Shown here in pieces: positions 5,000-9,880 of a DNA stretch of 9,880 nucleotides; within the stretch, counting starts at the first letter, position 1, and each line of letters opens with the position of its first letter. The position numbers and the translations under genes are program-made. A model generated the notes under the pieces. That model was not told the origin of the DNA and did no database searches. It saw nothing but the letters and a program-made list of their open reading frames with translations. Origin of the DNA: an uncultured Bacteroidota bacterium (GTDB taxonomy: Bacteria; Bacteroidota; Bacteroidia; Chitinophagales; S012-47); assembly GCA_913062655.1 (NCBI GenBank), contig CAJXXO010000076.1, forward strand, positions 1-9,880, written 5' to 3'.

Positions 5000-6496
5000 T
5001 TATTTAAGGCTCCAGGTGGTGCCGTCTTTTCCGTCTTTGATCACGATACCTAACTCATTTAATTGATCTCGTATTTTATCGGCTGTAGCAAAATCCTTGT
5101 TGGCGCGGGCACTTTGCCGAATCTCAATCAATAGCTGCATCAATCCCTCCAGGGCATCTCCACCTTCTTCCTCTTCCTTCAGGCCCAGTACCTCTTCTAC
5201 AAAGTTGTGGAAGGTTTCTTGCAAGCGCTTGAGGGTTGCGGCACTTATCGCTTTAATATCCTGCTGTCCGTTGGCAAAGGCGTTGGCTTTGGAGCCTAGT
5301 TCAAATAAATTGGCCAACAGCATAGCGGAATTAAAGTCATCATTCATGTGCTGGTAACACTCTTCGCACCAAGCTACAATCTGTTTATCCATCGCGCCAT
5401 CCGTACCGGTATGCCCTTCCGGCAAGGTGAGGCTTTCTACCGCTTTTTTGGCACTCATCAGCCGCTTGTATCCTTTCTCTGCTGCTTTGAGGGCCTCATT
5501 GGAAAAGTCGAGTGTGCTGCGATAGTGGCTCTGGAGAATGAAAAAGCGCACCGTCATCGGGCTGTACGCCTGGTCGAGCAACTTGTTGTCGCCTGTAAAC
5601 AGCTCTTGACAGGAAATGCCGTTGCCCAATGATTTCCCCATCTTTTGACCATTGACGGTGACCATATTATTGTGGAGCCAGTAGCGGGCAAATGGCTTTT
5701 CTGTCAGCGCTTCCCCTTGTGCGATCTCACATTCATGGTGGGGAAACATGTTCTCATTGCCTCCACCATGGATGTCAAAGGTATCACCCAGGTACTTCTG
5801 ACTCATGACGGTACACTCGATGTGCCAGCCGGGATACCCCATACCCCACGGAGAGTTCCACTGCATCAAATGGCTGGGTTGTGCCTTTTTCCATACGGCA
5901 AAGTCAAGGGGATTGCGCTTTTCACTTTGGCCATCCAGTTCACGGTTGGCCGCTCCTTCCATCATTTCTTCAATCTTCCGATTGCTCAGTTTACCATAAT
6001 CGTGTTGCTCGTTGTAGGTGGTCACATCAAAGTAGACTGATCCATGGCTTTCATAGGCATACCCCTTTTTTATCAACTGCTTCACGGCATCGATCTGCTC
6101 CGGGATGTGGCCGGAGGGTCTTGGCGCAATGCTGGGCCGGAGGACGTTCAGGGCATCCATGTCGCGGTAGTAGGCGCCCATGTAATGTTCTACTATTTCC
6201 ATGGGTTCCATCTGTTCCAATCGCGACTGCTTGGAGATTTTATCCTCTCCGCCATCACCATCATCGGTCAGGTGGCCTACATCGGTTATATTTTGCACAT
6301 AGCGCACCTTATATCCTACATGCTTCAGGTAGCGGTAGATCAGATCGAAGGATACATATGACTTGGCGTGACCCAAATGCGGATAGCCATATACGGTGGG
6401 TCCACAGACGTACATACCGACAAAGGGCGGATTGATGGGTTCGAACTTCTCCTTCTTGCGGGTTAGCGTATTGTACAGGTGGATAGTTTGCTCCAT
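5000..6496 (-). CDS. cysS: Cysteinyl-tRNA synthetase
   Basis: Class I cysteinyl-tRNA synthetase, which charges tRNA-Cys in the cytoplasm. The 498-residue form has the HIGH-type motif PHLGH (39-43) and a KMSKS-type motif KMGKS (285-289) in which the first Ser is Gly. Zinc ligands expected from the E. coli enzyme are present: Cys31 (VCGPTVYG), Cys228 (GWHIEC), His253 and Glu257 (FPHHECE). The C-terminal anticodon-binding part (about 375-498) has a slightly acidic insertion, LKEEEEGGD. Two in-frame ATGs exist, at 6514 and 6496. The shorter form is preferred because EQTIHLYNTLTR aligns with usual CysRS N-termini and a promoter-like TATCTTTG lies between the two, making the longer form untranscribed from that promoter. 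It follows the EEP gene by 40 bp and precedes the glutaminyl cyclase by 6 bp. Confidence 0.98.
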   Translation of the reverse strand: MEQTIHLYNTLTRKKEKFEPINPPFVGMYVCGPTVYGYPHLGHAKSYVSFDLIYRYLKHVGYKVRYVQNITDVGHLTDDGDGGEDKISKQSRLEQMEPMEIVEHYMGAYYRDMDALNVLRPSIAPRPSGHIPEQIDAVKQLIKKGYAYESHGSVYFDVTTYNEQHDYGKLSNRKIEEMMEGAANRELDGQSEKRNPLDFAVWKKAQPSHLMQWNSPWGMGYPGWHIECTVMSQKYLGDTFDIHGGGNENMFPHHECEIAQGEALTEKPFARYWLHNNMVTVNGQKMGKSLGNGISCQELFTGDNKLLDQAYSPMTVRFFILQSHYRSTLDFSNEALKAAEKGYKRLMSAKKAVESLTLPEGHTGTDGAMDKQIVAWCEECYQHMNDDFNSAMLLANLFELGSKANAFANGQQDIKAISAATLKRLQETFHNFVEEVLGLKEEEEGGDALEGLMQLLIEIRQSARANKDFATADKIRDQLNELGIVIKDGKDGTTWSLK

Positions 6497-6501
6497 AGGC
6501 G

Positions 6502-6509
6502 CAAAGATA
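6502..6509 (-). promoter_or_regulatory. Promoter -7 element directly before cysS
   Basis: The minus strand reads TATCTTTG here, an exact match to TAnnTTTG. It ends 5 nt before the ATG at 6496, so transcription would begin at or next to the start codon, giving a leaderless or nearly leaderless mRNA. No clear TTG is found at the -33 position, so the site may be weak or helped by read-through from the upstream EEP gene. Confidence 0.55.
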
Positions 6510-6536
6510 GCCATTCAACCGGGGTTGGCGTACCTA

Positions 6537-7616
6537 CTAATTGGCCTTCTTCCAATGTACCATTACCGGATAATGGTCAGAGCCGGAAGCAGAAATACGC
6601 GTGTAGTCTACCACATCTATGGTGTTGTCCACCAGTACATGGTCGATGCGCAGCCACGGAATCTGTCCGGCAAAAGTGGCTCCAATACCCCAGCCCTTTG
6701 CCCTAAAGGCATCCTGCAGGTCAGATGAGAGTTGATGATACGTGTAGGAGACGGGTGTATCGTTAAAGTCACCACAAACGATCACAGGGTGAGGACTCTC
6801 GCGAATGGCAGTTGCGATGATTTTTGCTTGTGGCGCCCGGTTGATATAGCCTTTCTTCAGTTTGCTGAATACGCGTCTTGAGGTAGCCACATCGGCATCT
6901 TGCTCCTGCAAGAGTCGCTGCACATACGTTTCCCCTTCCGAGCCCAGGTAGGTAGATTGAAGATGTACATTAAATACGCGTATAGTATCTTCCTCAATTA
7001 CCAGGTCGGTGTAAATGCACAGGTTGTTTGTACCGTCAAAATTGATGTACCCCTCCTTGACGATGGGAAAGCGACTAAAGGTAGCCTGTCCAAACTCGGC
7101 TCCGTGCCGGAGTTGCACCTGGTTGTGTACAAAAGCATGGGGGAGGTCGAGCTGCTGCTTCAAGCTTTCGACATTCTCAAAGGCCCCTTCTTTTTCAGAG
7201 TAAAACTCCTGTAGACACAAAATGTCAGGTTGTTGTGCTGTGAGCATGCGCACCATATTGCTGCGGGTAGCCACATTATTACTCCAATTGTAAAGGTCAA
7301 AGTTGCGCACATTATACGTCATAAGGGCGATGCCTTCCTCCTTGTCGGACCCCAGATGAAAGCCCCAGAAATCGCGCAGGTGATTCCATCCCAGGGCGAT
7401 CACTATCAGAGATAGCAGGAAATACCGCTTACCGACTACCAGCCAAGCGATGACAAATAGCAGATTCAGTCCCAAAAAAATGGGGTAGGCCAACCCAAAA
7501 AAGGCGAGGGGCCAGAGGGTGGCCGGACTGATGTGGACAGACAAATAAGCCAGCAGCAAGGGTATAGCTACCAACACATTGAGGATGTACCCCACTTTCC
7601 AGATTGCCCGCCTCAT
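6537..7616 (-). CDS. Membrane-anchored endonuclease/exonuclease/phosphatase (EEP) family protein
   Basis: A 359-residue protein with three N-terminal hydrophobic helices (about 8-27, 32-61 and 65-78) and an EEP-fold catalytic domain (about 95-357). The domain shows MTYNVRNF (Asn102), LQEF (Glu137), ATFSRFP, NVHLQS (His218), CGDFND (Asp283, Asn285), RIDHVL (Asp325) and SGSDHYP (Asp347, His348), the full set of metal-binding and catalytic residues. The family includes AP endonucleases, DNases, sphingomyelinases and inositol phosphatases, so the substrate cannot be named from sequence. With an odd number of helices and a basic N-terminus, the catalytic domain is predicted to face the periplasm, which favours an extracytoplasmic phosphodiester substrate over DNA repair. 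It is 12 bp after rhomboid 2 and 40 bp before cysS, part of a gene run with mutL and two rhomboids. Confidence 0.9.
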   Translation of the reverse strand: MRRAIWKVGYILNVLVAIPLLLAYLSVHISPATLWPLAFFGLAYPIFLGLNLLFVIAWLVVGKRYFLLSLIVIALGWNHLRDFWGFHLGSDKEEGIALMTYNVRNFDLYNWSNNVATRSNMVRMLTAQQPDILCLQEFYSEKEGAFENVESLKQQLDLPHAFVHNQVQLRHGAEFGQATFSRFPIVKEGYINFDGTNNLCIYTDLVIEEDTIRVFNVHLQSTYLGSEGETYVQRLLQEQDADVATSRRVFSKLKKGYINRAPQAKIIATAIRESPHPVIVCGDFNDTPVSYTYHQLSSDLQDAFRAKGWGIGATFAGQIPWLRIDHVLVDNTIDVVDYTRISASGSDHYPVMVHWKKAN

Positions 7617-7628
7617 GGTGGGTTAAAA

Positions 7629-8558
7629 CTAATTGTCTTTACTAAAATGAAAGAGGAAATCTTTCTCTTCTTTGGTGAGGCCATCATAGCCAGAGCGACT
7701 GATCTTATCCAATATTTCGTCCAGTCGTTTTTGCTTATCAGCATTGTCGGTTTGTTGTTGGCTGTGGCGGCTTCTGCGTTGCTTGCGACTTTTTACCTTT
7801 TCGGTGTTGGTGTAGTGTACACGAGGTCCTTTGGGCCGCACAAACCAGCCTATGACCGTATCGATTACTGCATTTACACCTTTGGACCAATCTTGGCCTG
7901 ACTGCAGTTGTTTAATGAACAGGTAGCCAAAGCCGGCTCCTCCCAGGTGAGCGATGCTACCCCCTGCATTGCCGCCCCCCATACCCAATATGTCGAGAAC
8001 AACCGCTACCAGGGCAATCCACTTCAGCTTGACCGCCCCTAGAAAAATCAGGTGAATCCGGTAGTCGGGGAGTAAGGTTGCGGTGGCCACTACAATCGCC
8101 ATCACCCCGGCAGAGGCGCCCAGGGCTTCCGCTGTTGAAACACTTTGCTGGAAGTAAGGCAGCACATTGAACAACAACATGTAGAACAACCCACCGGCCA
8201 GGGCCCCAAGAATGTACAAAGGCAATATTTTGCGCTGACCGAGGTACTCTGACAAGATGCGGCCCAGCCAATAGAGCCAGAGCATATTGAACAAAATATG
8301 GAAGAGCCCTATGTGGGCAAACATATGGGTGAAAAGCGTCCAGGGCCGGGTAATGAACTTGCCGAGATCGGCCGGTAACATAAATTGCTTGGTGACCATG
8401 GCCGCCCATTCGGGGTGACCCACGAAAATCTTCAGAATGAGAATGGTCAGATTAAGGAAGAGGAAAACCGCCACATTGGCGAAAATCAATCGGGTAATGA
8501 TATTGCCCTTTTGAAATTCGAATTTCAGGTCGTCCCAGATGGATGAATTTCGGTACAT
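7629..8558 (-). CDS. Rhomboid-family intramembrane serine protease with DUF6576-like tail (rhomboid 2)
   Basis: A 309-residue rhomboid protease. The catalytic pair is Ser149 in LGASAGVMA and His204 in SIAHLGGAGFG; the HxxxN motif is His87-Asn91 (FHILFN). The serine motif is GASA instead of the usual GxSG. About six membrane helices fall between residues 22 and 217. A basic, Gln/Ser-rich linker (about 241-272, with KSRKQRRSR) leads to a C-terminal segment (about 278-306) resembling DUF6576, with LDEILDKI and YDGLTKEEKDFL. The start is the ATG at 8558, which overlaps the stop of rhomboid 1 as TGATG and has AGGAGG 11 nt upstream; an in-frame TTG further upstream is not preferred. Rhomboids cleave within or near membrane helices of substrates; none is evident here. 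Confidence 0.92.
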   Translation of the reverse strand: MYRNSSIWDDLKFEFQKGNIITRLIFANVAVFLFLNLTILILKIFVGHPEWAAMVTKQFMLPADLGKFITRPWTLFTHMFAHIGLFHILFNMLWLYWLGRILSEYLGQRKILPLYILGALAGGLFYMLLFNVLPYFQQSVSTAEALGASAGVMAIVVATATLLPDYRIHLIFLGAVKLKWIALVAVVLDILGMGGGNAGGSIAHLGGAGFGYLFIKQLQSGQDWSKGVNAVIDTVIGWFVRPKGPRVHYTNTEKVKSRKQRRSRHSQQQTDNADKQKRLDEILDKISRSGYDGLTKEEKDFLFHFSKDN

Positions 8559-9295
8559 CAGAAAAAGTCCCTCCTGGATTTTTGCCAATATTTGATCAAA
8601 ATAAACCCGAATAGCATACCGCCCAAGTGGGCAAAGTGCGCGATATTGTCGCCTGGATTGTTGCTGAAGCCCAGGTACAATTCGATGGCTGCATAGGCGA
8701 TTACAAAGTACTTCGCCTTAATAGGTATGGGTGGAAAGAGCAGCATCAAACGGGTGTTGGGAAACAACAAACCAAAACCCAACAGGATGCCATACACCGC
8801 ACCAGAAGCCCCAACGGTAGGAATATTGAGCATCAGGTTCAACTGACCCATCTGTGCATCGGAGTAGTTTTTCCCCTGATTGAATACACTTGCCCCTTCG
8901 TTGATCACCGTGCGCACCGTCTCGGTGTCCATATCGGCTACCAGGTTCAGGTATTGAAAGTGGAGTACCCCCAAGTGAAGGGCCGCAGCTCCGAGCCCGG
9001 TTATCAGGTAAAAGGTCAGGAATCGCTTCGGTCCCCACACTTGCTCCAACGGGCTGCCAAACATCCAAAGGGCGAACATATTGAAGAAAATATGGAATAA
9101 CCCACCATGCATAAACATGTGGGTAATGAGTTGGTAGGGCTCAAAGTGGGCCGATTTCCAATAGTATAAACCGGCCAGTCGGTTGAGGTCGACACCTTGA
9201 CCGCCCAATATGATCAAGGCCACGAAAGCCAGCACATTGAGAATGAGCAGGTTTTTTACCACATCGGGCATGACTCTGAATCCACCTCCGATCAT
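8558..9295 (-). CDS. Rhomboid-family intramembrane serine protease (rhomboid 1)
   Basis: A 245-residue rhomboid protease of the inner membrane. The catalytic dyad is Ser164 in VGASGAVYG (canonical GxSG) and His223 in FAHLGGMLFG; His68-Asn72 (FHIFFN) is the conserved HxxxN in helix 2. About six membrane helices are seen, with a hydrophilic insertion of roughly 40 residues (about 116-157) between the third and the Ser-bearing helix, longer than in minimal rhomboids such as GlpG-type cores. The ATG at 9295 follows the mutL stop directly (TAG-ATG); Met9 with GGAGGT 12 nt before it is an alternative start. The gene ends in a TGATG overlap with rhomboid 2, so the two proteases are probably made together and may cooperate or form a complex (inference). 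Confidence 0.93.
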   Translation of the reverse strand: MIGGGFRVMPDVVKNLLILNVLAFVALIILGGQGVDLNRLAGLYYWKSAHFEPYQLITHMFMHGGLFHIFFNMFALWMFGSPLEQVWGPKRFLTFYLITGLGAAALHLGVLHFQYLNLVADMDTETVRTVINEGASVFNQGKNYSDAQMGQLNLMLNIPTVGASGAVYGILLGFGLLFPNTRLMLLFPPIPIKAKYFVIAYAAIELYLGFSNNPGDNIAHFAHLGGMLFGFILIKYWQKSRRDFF

Positions 9296-9880
9296 CTAGC
9301 GTTTCTTTTGAAATTGTTGCTCCAGCTCCTGCACCGTATATTTTACAAAGGTGCGATTACCATTCGGAGCTTTATAAAAGTCTTGGCAGGCAAATAGTTC
9401 GTCAATCAACCTGCGCATCTCTTTTTCCGACAGGGGCTTGCCTTTTTTTATCGCCATTTGAGCGGCCAGGGATCGGGCCAGGTTTTCCCGCTTGGCAATA
9501 TCCAATTCTGATTCGTGCATCTTGTACTGTTCCAGCAGTCCCTCTACCACTTTTTGCTCGGCCTGTCCTTCCATATCAGCCGGCAGGCCGTGGACCACAA
9601 AATCAGATTGACCAAATTCCTGAATATCAAATCCCAGGGCATTTACCTCCGGCAACAGGTCTTTGAGCAGTTGTGCGTCCGCGGTAGTAAGGTGAAGGGT
9701 TTGCGGAAAGAGGGTTTTCTGGGTAGCCATCCGGCTTTCTTGCAGGGCACGCAGGTAGCGTTCGAAGAGCACCCGTTCGTGGGCAGCCTGCTGATCGATA
9801 ATAATCATCCCCGCCTTGATGGTGGCAAAGATGTAGCTGTAGTGAAATTTATAGGGCCGCATTTCTTCCTGCTCTTCCCA
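9296..9880 (-). CDS. mutL: DNA mismatch repair protein MutL, C-terminal part
   Basis: The frame is open to the window edge, so the N-terminal ATPase is missing; 194 C-terminal residues are visible. They form the MutL dimerisation domain, recognised from FHYSYIFATIKAGMIIIDQ, then DQQAAHERVLFE (fragment residues 29-40), SDFVVHGLPADM (92-103), LARSLAAQMAIKKGKPLS (134-151) and ELFACQDFYKAPNGNRTF (161-178). MutL bridges MutS mismatch recognition to strand incision. Relative to endonuclease-type MutL, DQHA reads DQQA, the ACR/ACH motif reads AAQ, and the CPHGRP motif reads APNGNR, so the metal-binding residues look altered. It abuts the first rhomboid gene with no gap and is likely the upstream gene of this operon. 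Confidence 0.93.
   Translation of the reverse strand, partial: WEEQEEMRPYKFHYSYIFATIKAGMIIIDQQAAHERVLFERYLRALQESRMATQKTLFPQTLHLTTADAQLLKDLLPEVNALGFDIQEFGQSDFVVHGLPADMEGQAEQKVVEGLLEQYKMHESELDIAKRENLARSLAAQMAIKKGKPLSEKEMRRLIDELFACQDFYKAPNGNRTFVKYTVQELEQQFQKKR

Noticed and set aside
5881..6435. Plus-strand open frame of 184 codons opposite cysS
   Set aside because: Antisense to highly conserved CysRS sequence; its product is rich in His, Arg, Ser and Cys as expected from a shadow frame.
6515..6530. CAAC/GTTG inverted repeat between the EEP gene and cysS
   Set aside because: Only a 4-bp stem with no T-tract, so it does not support a terminator.
8558..8588. Upstream TTG start for rhomboid 2 adding ten residues
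   Set aside because: The ATG at 8558 forms a TGATG coupling with the rhomboid 1 stop and has AGGAGG upstream; the TTG start would overlap the previous gene by 31 bp.
1..9880. Mobile elements, tRNA or rRNA genes, CRISPR repeats, defence islands
   Set aside because: No direct-repeat arrays, transposase or integrase motifs, cloverleaf sequences or composition breaks were seen; the gene content is housekeeping plus sulfur metabolism.

Overview
The window looks like ordinary chromosomal DNA from a member of the Bacteroidota. The reasons are: weak or absent Shine-Dalgarno sequences at most starts; two good matches to the Bacteroidota promoter (TTG about 20 nt before TAnnTTTG, and an isolated TATCTTTG in front of cysS); short lipoprotein signal peptides; an M28-type (type II) glutaminyl cyclase; DUF6132- and DUF6576-type sequences; and the run mutL - rhomboid - rhomboid - endonuclease/exonuclease/phosphatase. 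The exact lineage cannot be read from the window. Every supported gene lies on the minus strand, so transcription runs from high to low coordinates.

Right-hand part (9880 to about 3950), in transcription order: the C-terminal part of mutL (cut by the window edge), two different rhomboid proteases, a membrane-anchored EEP-fold phosphodiesterase, cysteinyl-tRNA synthetase (cysS) and a lipoprotein glutaminyl cyclase. The genes are tightly packed: mutL and rhomboid 1 abut as TAG-ATG, the two rhomboids overlap as TGATG, and the later gaps are 12, 40 and 6 bp. A promoter-like TATCTTTG lies 5 nt before the preferred cysS start, which suggests a leaderless cysS transcript.

A 173-bp gap (3777-3949) separates this from the left-hand part. 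It holds a good Bacteroidota-type promoter whose -7 element is framed by a perfect inverted repeat, a plausible operator.

Left-hand part (3776 to 1) is a sulfide/persulfide-handling cluster: a CstB-like persulfide dioxygenase-rhodanese fusion, a cytoplasmic single-domain rhodanese, an exported lipoprotein rhodanese, a Prx6-type peroxiredoxin, two very small Cys-bearing membrane proteins (YgaP-like membrane segment and DUF6132), and the start of an unrecognised multi-pass membrane protein. A likely model is sulfane sulfur oxidised and transferred in the cytoplasm, handled by a second rhodanese in the envelope, with the peroxiredoxin removing (per)oxidised by-products and the small membrane proteins linking the two sides. 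The enzymes are recognisable from motifs; the relay itself is inference. Two strong hairpins lie inside this cluster and may grade expression of the distal genes. No RNA genes, mobile elements, CRISPR arrays or plus-strand genes were found.
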